From Oligoflexales bacterium (GTDB lineage: Bacteria > Bdellovibrionota_B > Oligoflexia > Oligoflexales > JALZUQ01): DNA of 47,893 nucleotides. The stretch lies in assembly GCA_023301465.1 (NCBI GenBank), contig JALZUQ010000045.1, positions 1-47,893 of the forward strand. Direction: 5' to 3'. Below the pieces are notes generated by a model. The model made no database searches. It saw nothing but the letters and a program-made list of their open reading frames with translations, and was not told where the DNA came from. Positions 15,543-23,698 of this stretch are shown here, piece by piece. The stretch's first letter is position 1. Each line of letters starts with the position of its first letter. A program made the position numbers and the translations under genes.

Positions 15543-16667
15543 ATCTCCTAAGGCTATTTCGCCGTAGACTCCGTTTGTCTTACTACCAGTCGTTAAAAAC
15601 GAAGCCGCCGATTGTTTTTGTGTGGTTAAGTACCCAAGAAGTGCAAAAAGCACAGCTTCTTTATTGTCATTAAATTCTTTCCCGTGCGTGTTATTGATGC
15701 TGAGTACTTCGACTCCACTTAAATTGTCTTTTATACTCTTTGTCAAAGTCGGATTATAAACACCACCGCCACATAAATAAATTTTCTGTAATGGTGTGGT
15801 TTCGGCGATTTGTCTTATAGCGGTTTGAATGCAGTAAGCCGAAAATTCGATAGAAGTTCGTATTAAATCATTTAAAGAATGATTGCCTATCTCAGCCTCA
15901 ACGGTTTTTGTCGAGAAGTCTTGATAGCCAGCTGACTTAGGTGGAATACGTGTCAGATATTCGTTTTTTTTCCACTGATTTAACAAGGAGGGTAAAACTT
16001 TTCCTTTGCTAGATAGGCTGCCATCATAGTCAATTCCTGAGTGATTAAGAGGTGCTTTTTTTGAAAGATAATCAACCCAAAGGTTAGCAGGCCCCATGTC
16101 AAAACCAACCTTGCATTTACCATGGTGAATGACTGAGATATTTGAAATGCTACCGAGATTAATGACACCGACGGGGTTGCTTTCATCTTTCATTAAAAAT
16201 TGATCTAAAATGGGAGCGTAGGGTGCTCCGGTGCCGCCGCCAGCAATATCTCGCATGCGAAAATTACCAATACACGTAATACTAGTATTTTCAGCAATAA
16301 TAGATGGAGAACCAATTTGTAAAGTCGTCTTCGGTTCTTTGTCACTGTGATAAATCGCTTGCCCATGGCTTGCAATGGCATCAATGCTGACTGCTTTTAG
16401 ATTGTTTTTCAGAAGATAGTCGTTGATACAATCAGAAATAAGCTCTGCAACTTTTATATTAGCAATGGCTAGAGTTTCAATGCTTGGTGATTTAAGAGAC
16501 TGCATGTATTCTTTTGTTTTTTGATCATAAGAAACCGAATGTGATCCTATAAAATCGAGCTCAATATGTGGAAAGTTACCTGAAATATCGACATGAGCCA
16601 AATCTATGCCATCCATACTCATGCCTGTCATGATACCTAGTATTGATTTTTTTATTTTTGAATTCAT
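15528..16667 (-). CDS. anmK: Anhydro-N-acetylmuramic acid kinase (AnmK)
   Basis: Cleaves and phosphorylates 1,6-anhydro-MurNAc to MurNAc 6-phosphate during peptidoglycan recycling. ASKHA-fold motifs are present: GIMTGMSMDGID (11-22), IGNFRMRDIAGGGTGAPYAP (133-152), INLGSISNISV (169-179), and GFDMGPANLWVD (188-199) with the catalytic Asp190, then LCGGGVYN. The length of 379 is normal (E. coli 369). Its ATG overlaps the stop of the upstream HAD gene (ATGA), so the two are co-translated. Convergent with MscS by 15 nt. Confidence 0.95.
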   Translation of the reverse strand: MNSKIKKSILGIMTGMSMDGIDLAHVDISGNFPHIELDFIGSHSVSYDQKTKEYMQSLKSPSIETLAIANIKVAELISDCINDYLLKNNLKAVSIDAIASHGQAIYHSDKEPKTTLQIGSPSIIAENTSITCIGNFRMRDIAGGGTGAPYAPILDQFLMKDESNPVGVINLGSISNISVIHHGKCKVGFDMGPANLWVDYLSKKAPLNHSGIDYDGSLSSKGKVLPSLLNQWKKNEYLTRIPPKSAGYQDFSTKTVEAEIGNHSLNDLIRTSIEFSAYCIQTAIRQIAETTPLQKIYLCGGGVYNPTLTKSIKDNLSGVEVLSINNTHGKEFNDNKEAVLFALLGYLTTQKQSAASFLTTGSKTNGVYGEIALGDSLTI

Positions 16668-17293
16668 GCAATAGCCTCTTTTAAGTCTTTTGCGTGGTGA
16701 ATATATTTATCGGCATTTTTTTCGTCACCATCTTGGCCGTAGCCATAGGTAACATAGATGCTCTTTACTTTTGCAGCTTTTGCAGCATTGACGTCTGTCA
16801 TCGTATCGCCAATCATAATGATTTTAGAGATGTCTACCTGGTGTATTTCAGAAATTTTTTGAATGGGAAGCCCGCTTGGTTTTTTTTCTGAAAAACTGTC
16901 ACTGCAATAAAAATCTAAAAAATATTTGTCTAGTTGAAAATGTTTGTGAATTTTTTTTGTGAAGCGTGAAATTTTGTTGGTTAAAATAACTTTTTTGTAG
17001 TCCTTTAGTTGTTTGAGTGTGCTTTCCATGCCTTCAAAAAAAACAGTCTGTGTATTGCAGTTGTTTTCATAATGTTGAAAGAAGTATTCCATAAGCTGCT
17101 TTTGAGTTTTGAGATCACTGATCCGTTTTATAATTGGAGTGACACCACTTCCAACATGATCATAAACCTCTTGTTTTGTAGGAGGCACTAGCCCAAACTT
17201 TTCAAATGAATGAATGAGTGAGTTTGAGATATCAAGGGCAGAATCAAGGAGTGTTCCATCAAGGTCGAATATTAGGAAGGTCTCACTGTTCAT
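16664..17293 (-). CDS. HAD phosphatase, Gph/MupP-like
   Basis: A 209-residue HAD-superfamily phosphatase with a helical C1 cap. Motif I is DLDGTLLDS (10-18), motif II is Thr105-Asn106, motif III is the Lys138-Pro pair and motif IV is GDTMTD (162-167). On sequence alone it would be called phosphoglycolate phosphatase. Its ATGA overlap with anmK suggests instead a MurNAc 6-phosphate phosphatase like Pseudomonas MupP, which works directly after AnmK in the anabolic recycling route. AmgK and MurU, the following enzymes, are not in the window, so this is context inference. Cytoplasmic. Confidence 0.88.
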   Translation of the reverse strand: MNSETFLIFDLDGTLLDSALDISNSLIHSFEKFGLVPPTKQEVYDHVGSGVTPIIKRISDLKTQKQLMEYFFQHYENNCNTQTVFFEGMESTLKQLKDYKKVILTNKISRFTKKIHKHFQLDKYFLDFYCSDSFSEKKPSGLPIQKISEIHQVDISKIIMIGDTMTDVNAAKAAKVKSIYVTYGYGQDGDEKNADKYIHHAKDLKEAIA

Positions 17294-17356
17294 ATTGGTC
17301 TCATCTTTATATAAATATGTGAATATTTTTCTATACTATTATATAATACACTTCAT

Positions 17357-18016
17357 ATGAAAAATTTCTTTTTAAATCATAAGTGCTCTCTTTTTTCTGT
17401 TAAGCAGGCTCGTGCTGATATAAGTCAAAGTGGTGTTTCGCTTATTGGTGCTTTGATTGCTATTGCGATCCTAGGTATTTTAGGTGCACTGACTGCAACT
17501 CAATTAAGCCAACAAAACTCAGTGAGTGCATCGTCAGATTTAGAGTACGAGCGAGACTTTATGCGTCGATATCTTCGCGAAGGTATCGATTGTTGTCAGA
17601 CTCTTAGTCCTTGGCCAACAAAGGCTAATGTTGGGTTTAGCTGTAATACTATCAATACCGACACTTCAAACATTTTGCTCCATAGTTCACCTAGTGGTCC
17701 GGATTTCCGAAAGTATAGCGTGACCCCTTTAAATAGTAATGGCCAACTTTTGGTAGATGCTCCCGCACTTTCTAGTACCGAAAATGCTTATTCATACGGA
17801 AGATGGAAGTTCGCTCTTAGGTGTAATTCAAGTGGTGCAAACCAAAAATTCTTAACGATTCACTCTTGGAGACTCGGTGAAGACCCTCGTACAGGGCAAG
17901 ATCTTAGCCTTGCAGATGAGTATATAACTCCTACTACAACCAACCCTAACCCTGCGTTTATGGACTTAGATTCTCATAGGCTTTGTGCATCTGCTTTTTT
18001 AGGTGGTTGTCCATAG
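17357..18016 (+). CDS. Minor pilin / pseudopilin-like protein lacking Glu5
   Basis: A 219-residue protein with a prepilin-type signal: leader to Gly26, then VSLIGALIAIAILGILGAL. The +5 position is Gly rather than the usual Glu, as in GspK-like and some tip minor pilins. The globular part has cysteines at two adjacent positions (residues 73-74), further single ones and a final GGCP, the same type of ending as the SCP of the 3261 protein. No Shine-Dalgarno is visible and TATACT lies 19 nt before the ATG, so the message may be nearly leaderless. No pilus assembly genes are adjacent. Confidence 0.8.
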   Translation: MKNFFLNHKCSLFSVKQARADISQSGVSLIGALIAIAILGILGALTATQLSQQNSVSASSDLEYERDFMRRYLREGIDCCQTLSPWPTKANVGFSCNTINTDTSNILLHSSPSGPDFRKYSVTPLNSNGQLLVDAPALSSTENAYSYGRWKFALRCNSSGANQKFLTIHSWRLGEDPRTGQDLSLADEYITPTTTNPNPAFMDLDSHRLCASAFLGGCP

Positions 18017-18123
18017 TCACCAGTTAATGGTTGATCCCATTAAATTGCATTCTTTTAATCCATTGAAAGCCAAGAGCGAAAAAGCTACCCTCAGGTTTTG
18101 AATTCTATTACTGAGGCTGAAAG

Positions 18124-18537
18124 ATGAATAACTTTTTTGAAGACATTAAAAAATTCAATGATATGTATAGCTTACCAAATTCTGAGCGTTTAAATTGGTT
18201 GAGTTCTGAGCGACTCAAAAACTTTAAGTCGATTCTTTCTGAAGAAGTTGAAGAGGTTGATGAGATTGTCGAAATGATGGATCAAAATGCTGATAAACTC
18301 GAAGTTTATACAGCTATCTCTGATTGGCTAGGAGATATGATCGTCTATTGTGCCAGCGAAGCAAGGCGTTGGGGAATTCCGATGAATGAAGTGTTAGACA
18401 AAATCATGGAATCTAACTTTTCAAAGCTTGGTTCAGATGGAAAAGTGATAATGGACGAAAGAGGTAAGGTACTAAAAGGACCTAACTTTATGCCTCCTGA
18501 GCCTATGATTAAAGACTCTATAAAGAACTTACTTTAA
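18124..18537 (+). CDS. MazG-like nucleotide pyrophosphohydrolase
   Basis: A 137-residue all-alpha NTP pyrophosphatase of the MazG/HisE-like fold. The metal-binding acidic cluster SEEVEEVDEIVE is near residues 38-49, and the second helix has SDWLGDMIVYCASEARRWG around 76-94. The tail, SKLGSDGKV then KGPNFMPPEP, is typical of small members that house-clean non-canonical nucleotides. The exact substrate is unknown. It is followed after 55-70 nt by uridine kinase on the same strand, so a joint nucleotide-metabolism transcript is possible. Confidence 0.85.
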   Translation: MNNFFEDIKKFNDMYSLPNSERLNWLSSERLKNFKSILSEEVEEVDEIVEMMDQNADKLEVYTAISDWLGDMIVYCASEARRWGIPMNEVLDKIMESNFSKLGSDGKVIMDERGKVLKGPNFMPPEPMIKDSIKNLL

Positions 18538-18606
18538 ATAAAGCCTTTGAAATAATCCAAAGAAATGTATAATAAGCGAGCACTTTAAATTTTGGGTAAA
18601 AAAGAT

Positions 18607-19281
18607 ATGAAACCATATATGATTGCAGTCGGTGGCGGTTCAGGCTCAGGTAAAACCACCATCGTTTCGGAACTTTCAAAAGTTTTAGCAAATGAGTTTA
18701 GCGTTCTTGTGGTTTCTCAAGACAATTACTATCGAGACTTAAGTCATCTTTCCCCAGATAAGCGTTCTAATGAAAATTTTGATCACCCTGATTCATTTAA
18801 TCATGAGTTGATGTTGGAGCATTTATCTTCTCTAAAAAAAGGGATGCATGTTGAATCCCCAATTTATGACTTTAAAACCCATGCACAAACAGGGAAAACT
18901 TTAAGTTTACAACCGAAACAAGTCATTTTGTTTGATGGGATTATGTCTCTTCATTTTTCAGGTGTAAAAGATCTCTTTGATTTAACGGTATTTGTGGATG
19001 TTCCGGATGATGTTAGAATTTTAAGACGACTACAAAGAGATACTGTTGAAAGAGGCAGGACTATTTCTGGAATTATTAAACAATACTTAACAACTGTTAG
19101 AGACATGCATTCTGAGTTTGTTCTGCCAACAAAGTGGGAAGCAGACTTAATCGTTGGGTGGCAGTCATTTAATAATCGATCGATTCAAAAGCTGGTGGCT
19201 TTGATTCATTCAGAAATGAATATCCGTTTTCCAGTTTCGGCAGAAAATGAAGACTGCCTAAAAAATAACTTGCCCTCATAA
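18607..19281 (+). CDS. udk: Uridine kinase-like P-loop kinase
   Basis: Phosphorylates uridine or cytidine with a nucleoside triphosphate in pyrimidine salvage. P-loop GGGSGSGKT is at residues 9-17, SQDNYYRDLS follows with the catalytic Asp, then NFDHPDSFN for substrate binding, PIYDF, ILFDGIMSL (Walker B-like) and the lid RLQRDTVERGR. Length of 224 is near E. coli Udk (213). I prefer the ATG at 18607 over the TTG at 18592 because it starts directly before the first strand, though neither has a strong ribosome site. A terminator follows at 19317. Confidence 0.88.
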   Translation: MKPYMIAVGGGSGSGKTTIVSELSKVLANEFSVLVVSQDNYYRDLSHLSPDKRSNENFDHPDSFNHELMLEHLSSLKKGMHVESPIYDFKTHAQTGKTLSLQPKQVILFDGIMSLHFSGVKDLFDLTVFVDVPDDVRILRRLQRDTVERGRTISGIIKQYLTTVRDMHSEFVLPTKWEADLIVGWQSFNNRSIQKLVALIHSEMNIRFPVSAENEDCLKNNLPS

Positions 19282-19316
19282 AGTCTCATTTTCACTTTTC
19301 AAATTTTGTAAGAATC

Positions 19317-19341
19317 GGCGGTTATTGACCGCCTTTTTTTT
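19317..19341 (+). terminator. Rho-independent terminator after udk
   Basis: GGCGGT / ACCGCC stem with a 5-nt loop followed by eight T. It lies 36 nt after the udk stop. Confidence 0.9.
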
Positions 19342-19468
19342 GGCCACTTTATTTTCTCGTCAGTCTTTTTTTCGATATTTTATATTCTGAAAAATAATCA
19401 AGATTTGTATAATTTTTATGATGAAATAGACCCATTTTGTCGTCTGAGGCCAAAAAACTATTAATGGT

Positions 19469-19498
19469 TTGACATTGGACACCCTGGCTGTAAAGATT
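19469..19498 (+). promoter_or_regulatory. Possible promoter of membrane protein-AAA+ module
   Basis: A perfect TTGACA at 19469-19474 is followed after 17-18 nt by AAAGAT/AAGATT, with TATAAA a little further on. It lies about 45 nt before the TTG start at 19543. The -10 box is weak. Confidence 0.35.
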
Positions 19499-19542
19499 AT
19501 AAAAATTTAGTGTGAATTTAAAGATTTAGGGGAGTAGTGAGG

Positions 19543-20190
19543 TTGAGCAAACCTACGCCACATGCATTTGCGAAACTGTTCAGTATTGCGTCACTTGTTG
19601 GCGTTGTTGGACAAAGATCAGTGTCTACAGTTTTACTGGGCCTAAAGACTTGGCGAGACTACTGGTGGATAAACCGAGAGCGTATTGTCATCTTAGCATT
19701 TGTAAACACACTCGTTACTTTTACTTATGAAGCAATTGTTCGTTCTTTATTAGCTCCCATGATGATAGAGAGTGCTTCTTATCATTTTTTAGTAATTACT
19801 GAGGCAGGGGGTTGGATGATCAACCAGCAGTCTCTTAATAATGTTTTCATGACAATTTTTGCTTCCCTGATGGGTGGGCCAGTTTATTTTATTAAGTCTC
19901 GATTCAATCGGTTCTTGTTCTTTGGTGGTTTCGGTTGTTTTAACTCTATTTTATCTCAGTGTGTGACATCTATTATTCGCTTTGGTGGCATTCAAATATT
20001 TATAGCCAGACTTATTTTTGATTTAATTTATAACGGCACACTCAAATATTTTATTTTTGAGCTTGGTCGAAAAAAACTTGCAAACCCTAAAACGTCCATC
20101 AAGGGTTTAGGTGCGGTTCGCATCACACAAGACTTCTCTACCACCTGCATGCGTGTAGGTTTATTAAACTTCTTTGGTTTCAGAGGGTAG
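19543..20190 (+). CDS. Polytopic membrane protein of unknown function
   Basis: A 215-residue protein with about four membrane helices (near 45-64, 101-118, 123-148, 151-173), a 40-residue amphipathic N-terminal stretch and a basic 35-residue tail. I recognise no family. The TTG at 19543 is preferred because GGGGAG sits 8 nt upstream; the GTG at 19537 is only 2 nt from it. It is 44 nt upstream of the exported AAA+ gene on the same strand and behind a promoter-like TTGACA, so the two are probably one transcriptional unit. The protein may be the membrane partner of that ATPase, which is inference. Confidence 0.75.
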   Translation: MSKPTPHAFAKLFSIASLVGVVGQRSVSTVLLGLKTWRDYWWINRERIVILAFVNTLVTFTYEAIVRSLLAPMMIESASYHFLVITEAGGWMINQQSLNNVFMTIFASLMGGPVYFIKSRFNRFLFFGGFGCFNSILSQCVTSIIRFGGIQIFIARLIFDLIYNGTLKYFIFELGRKKLANPKTSIKGLGAVRITQDFSTTCMRVGLLNFFGFRG

Positions 20191-20234
20191 GGGTAATTTA
20201 ACAACATTTTTATTTTACATTTTAAGGGGGGAAG

Positions 20235-22478
20235 ATGAAAAAGTTGCATGTATGGGTGGTAATGGTTACTGCTTTTCTAGCAGGAGTATCTTATGGACAA
20301 GGGTCTTTAAGGTCTGCAGGGTTCGCAATCGGACCAAAATCAATTCACAATAACTGGAAGCCTGAAGCGGCACTCATGTCCGGTTTAGATATCTATGACA
20401 AGCTTGTTTCAAGAATTCAAAAGATCGTTTGTGCTAAAGAAGGCAACAAAAGTGTCATGATTATTTCTGAGCCTTCAGACTCTTACCGTTATATTTTATC
20501 TCGTATTGCAAATAAAGCAGTTGAGAAAGAATGTGCCAAAATGAACTACTATGAGATTGATCAAACAAAAATTGATGCAGGTCATCAGTTTGTTGGTCAG
20601 ACAGATAAATATTGGTTAGACAATATTATCAAGCCAGCATCTAGAAAACCAAATGTACTCTTTTTTAAAATGGATACACTCATTGGTAAGGGAACAAGTT
20701 CAAATGATGAAACAGGTGTTGAGGCTGACTTAGCTTCAAGATTGAGTTCAGGAGAAATCCGTTCTATTGGATTTATGGATAAATATGCATATGCTCGCTA
20801 TAGAACGTCAAAGCATGCTTATGTCATCAACTCTTTCGCTGAGATCATTAATCTTGAAGATCTTACAAAAGCTGAAGTTGATAAATTCACTCAACATTAC
20901 CTAAAAATCAATGCTCCAAACTATGTTCTAACTGAAGAAAAAAGCGATTTTCTTTATAAGAATCTTGAATACTACCAACCAAACCTAAGAGAGCCGCAGA
21001 GAACGCTTGGTGTACTTAAGCTTTTAATTAGAAACAAAGGTTTGAATCCTCTGAATGAAGTAACTGAAAGAGTGAATGTTGAATCACCACATCCACTTGT
21101 ACCAGGAAAAACCATTGAGAAGATTGTGCGTATTTCAGGTGCTAAGAAATTACAGCTTAAATTTAGAAATCTAGATTTAAACCCTAAGTATGATTTGTTA
21201 ACTATCTATGATTTAGACTCGAACAAAGCTCTTGTACGCTTGACTGGAAAAAAAGGTCAGCTAATCACAAAAACTTTTGAAACAAGTGCCGTAAAAATTG
21301 TTTTAAAGTCAAAGAAGTCTGAAAAAACAGATAAATCACCAAGAAATAGTTTTGGGTTTTCTATTAAAGAAGTCATCGCATTAAAAGATTCTGGTTTTGA
21401 ATTGTCTCACGAAGATCTAAGACGTGGTGTACTAGAATTTATTCAAGTTCCTGAGTGGTTTATTGAGAGAGATTACTCTGTTCTAGGAAACTTAGAAAAG
21501 TACTTAGATGCAGAAGTTGTTGGTGTTACAGAAGCAAAGAGAGACCTGTTAAAAATGTCTAAAGTTGGATATGTGGCTGGTCGTACAGATGAAAAGCCAA
21601 TAGCATCTGCACTTTTGGTTGGCCCAACAGGAACAGGAAAGTCTTATATTGCTAAAAAAATGGCCGAAGGCTTAGGCATGCGATTGATTACCATTGATAT
21701 GACTGCCTATAAAGATGCAGGAACTTTCAATCAGTTCTCAAAAGTAATGACAGATAATTTAACGATCTACCCATATGCAATCTATCTATTTGAGGAAATT
21801 GATAAAGCAAACTATGAGATTTTAGATCGCCTTTATTTCTTTATGGATGAGGGTATCTTTTATGATCGTAACCAGAGACCAATTTTTGGTAGGGGTGCAT
21901 TCTTGCTCTTTACTTCGAATGCTGCTCAAGGTGTTATTATCAAGAACAAAGACAATCCAAAACTACGTCAACTAGTGATGGACCAACTAACAAAACAGTT
22001 TAGACCAAGTTTCTTAAACAGGTTTGAAGCGATTTCATTATTTACTCCTTTTACAGATACTGAATATGAAAATCTTGCAAAAATCATGTTATTGAAAAAA
22101 GCTATTAAGATGCAAGAGCGTCTAGGCTGGAATCTTCAAGTGGGTCCAAAAGTAATTCAATTTCTGGGAAAAGATGGTCAAAGTAAGATCTTTGGTGCAC
22201 GTCCAATGGAACGAAGTGTTGAGAATGTCGTTTCTTTTGCGATTAGTGAGTATATTTTGACGCATGGGTACTTTGGAAGAGATAGCTCTATTAGTATTAC
22301 TGCGGTGAATGCTAGTCAAAGAAAGTTTAAAATCAAGGTTGATGGATCTAGCTTAAATGCTGGAAAGACTCTAGAGTTCACAGCTCCTAAAGGTAATAAT
22401 AGCGGTGCTGTAGGTATTCGTCATATGACCATATCTAAATACATCGGGAATGTTTTATCTGAAGCAAGAGAATTCTAA
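20235..22478 (+). CDS. Exported Clp-type AAA+ protein with CUB-like insert
   Basis: A 747-residue protein with a Sec signal peptide (MKKLHVWVVM..., likely cleavage after SYG at residue 21). Residues about 50-270 resemble the first ATPase domain of ClpA/ClpB but are dead: the Walker A position reads SEPSDSYR (79-86) and Walker B reads FFKMD instead of a DE pair. Residues 279-381 look like a CUB beta-sandwich (SPHP start, KYDLLTIYD core, FGFSI end). Residues 425-670 form a Clp second-domain ATPase: Walker A GPTGTGKS (463-470), Walker B YLFEEID (517-523; Glu where Asp is usual), TSNAA sensor 1, FLNRFE arginine-finger region and GARPMER sensor 2. A basic beta-rich tail follows. GGGGGGAAG lies before the ATG. 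An AAA+ machine with an export signal is paradoxical since the periplasm lacks ATP. Eukaryotic torsins, in the ER lumen, are the only parallel I know. Confidence 0.9.
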   Translation: MKKLHVWVVMVTAFLAGVSYGQGSLRSAGFAIGPKSIHNNWKPEAALMSGLDIYDKLVSRIQKIVCAKEGNKSVMIISEPSDSYRYILSRIANKAVEKECAKMNYYEIDQTKIDAGHQFVGQTDKYWLDNIIKPASRKPNVLFFKMDTLIGKGTSSNDETGVEADLASRLSSGEIRSIGFMDKYAYARYRTSKHAYVINSFAEIINLEDLTKAEVDKFTQHYLKINAPNYVLTEEKSDFLYKNLEYYQPNLREPQRTLGVLKLLIRNKGLNPLNEVTERVNVESPHPLVPGKTIEKIVRISGAKKLQLKFRNLDLNPKYDLLTIYDLDSNKALVRLTGKKGQLITKTFETSAVKIVLKSKKSEKTDKSPRNSFGFSIKEVIALKDSGFELSHEDLRRGVLEFIQVPEWFIERDYSVLGNLEKYLDAEVVGVTEAKRDLLKMSKVGYVAGRTDEKPIASALLVGPTGTGKSYIAKKMAEGLGMRLITIDMTAYKDAGTFNQFSKVMTDNLTIYPYAIYLFEEIDKANYEILDRLYFFMDEGIFYDRNQRPIFGRGAFLLFTSNAAQGVIIKNKDNPKLRQLVMDQLTKQFRPSFLNRFEAISLFTPFTDTEYENLAKIMLLKKAIKMQERLGWNLQVGPKVIQFLGKDGQSKIFGARPMERSVENVVSFAISEYILTHGYFGRDSSISITAVNASQRKFKIKVDGSSLNAGKTLEFTAPKGNNSGAVGIRHMTISKYIGNVLSEAREF

Positions 22479-22486
22479 TTTTGATA

Positions 22487-23488
22487 CTAATAAGGCAAGT
22501 AGTCGTTACATACGACTACTTGCTTTAACACATCTTTATGGTACGCCTCTAGTATCTTATTTGTTTTAATATTTGATCCACCTTTTAATAATGACTCGCA
22601 AATTTCAACAAGATTTGTATTATTTGTTTTTGTATATCTCCATGCACCCATTCTTTGGGTAGACTCATTCCATATCATGTAAACACCCAAGTGCTCTTTG
22701 CAAAAGCAATTTCCTGTATCAGTGTTGTTACTAGTATCTTCAGCTGTTGAGTTGTTAGAAGTATTGATTGCAGTATCATCTGGTAAATATGTTGCTATAA
22801 AATCATCTTTTGGTTCGTCTGGTGTTGTATTGACTGCAGAAGTTGGATCAAAGCTTGAAACAAGTCGCTCATCATAATCACCTATTTTTGAGAGCAGCTC
22901 ATCACCTTCTCGATATTTTGCAAGTGATACCGGAGCTTCTTTTGTAAAGCTATAGACTTGGTACTGAAAGTCTCTCCAATATAGTTCATAGCGTTTTGCT
23001 AAATCACTTTGTGCTTCTTTAATTTGAAGAGCCGCTTGAATCTGATCAAGAATAGGTTTTGTGCTTGATAAAGACCTATTGCGGATGTCAAGGGCTTGAA
23101 CTATCTCTAATAACGACAGATTACCAAGCTTTACATTTGTGCCGGCAAATCTACTATCTCCACCTAAATTATGGGTGATTCGAATGTAGTAGTTTAAATC
23201 TCTTGTCCAGTGAGAACTAGAAGAACTTAGTAGGTTCCCGACGTATCCTTCAGTGTTATTCCAAGAGTCACTTTCTGTTGCACAACTAACTTTTAATCTT
23301 GGGGTTGTAGAGTTTTGTATCGAGTCGGTGCTCTCTAAGAAGTCGCAAGTAACAAAACCCGTGTACACCTTTTCAACTTGAGAAAATGAATCAGTATTGT
23401 TGGTTGATTTTGTGGAAGAACTTGTAGAATTCTTTACGCAACTCACTGTTAAAAATACAATGGCTAAAATAGACAAGGTTTTTTTCAT
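22487..23488 (-). CDS. Lipoprotein of unknown function
   Basis: A 333-residue predicted lipoprotein with the lipobox LTVSC, a Ser/Thr/Asn-rich linker, a central mostly helical region (about 125-195), a second Asn/Thr/Ser low-complexity stretch near 235-258 and a C-terminal Cys-containing domain (NCFCKEHLG onward). No family recognised. Its last codons lie in a 12-bp hairpin shared with the end of the convergent AAA+ gene, only 8 bp away. Confidence 0.78.
   Translation of the reverse strand: MKKTLSILAIVFLTVSCVKNSTSSSTKSTNNTDSFSQVEKVYTGFVTCDFLESTDSIQNSTTPRLKVSCATESDSWNNTEGYVGNLLSSSSSHWTRDLNYYIRITHNLGGDSRFAGTNVKLGNLSLLEIVQALDIRNRSLSSTKPILDQIQAALQIKEAQSDLAKRYELYWRDFQYQVYSFTKEAPVSLAKYREGDELLSKIGDYDERLVSSFDPTSAVNTTPDEPKDDFIATYLPDDTAINTSNNSTAEDTSNNTDTGNCFCKEHLGVYMIWNESTQRMGAWRYTKTNNTNLVEICESLLKGGSNIKTNKILEAYHKDVLKQVVVCNDYLPY
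22495..22526. terminator. Hairpin between convergent genes, possible terminator
   Basis: GCAAGTAGTCGT (22495-22506) and ACGACTACTTGC (22512-22523) form a perfect 12-bp stem with a 5-nt loop, 17 nt after the AAA+ stop and inside the last codons of the lipoprotein gene. The following T tract is short in both directions, so it may act in 3'-end protection or terminate weakly. Confidence 0.5.
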
Positions 23489-23551
23489 GTGTCATTTTCC
23501 TTTATAATGCACTGTATTATCGGAATTTTTTGAAAGTCCATTAAATAAAGA

Positions 23552-23580
23552 AACCACCGGAGGTCCTCGGTGGTTCTTTT
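23552..23580. terminator. Rho-independent terminator between minus-strand genes
   Basis: AACCACCG / CGGTGGTT stem with an 8-nt loop. The plus side continues TTCTTTTT and the minus side TTTCTTTATTT. It probably ends the minus-strand hydrolase pair, whose last stop is at 23699. The remaining intergenic sequence holds the lipoprotein promoter region. Confidence 0.75.
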
Positions 23581-23698
23581 TCCCAGTTATTAGGAAGGTT
23601 TAGGTCGTTGACTTTAGATTTGGTTAGGTCTAATTGCCTTATCGTCATGTAGCAGGCTAATCTCAAGATTCTTGGTTTTTGTCTTTAAAAACAAGTTC

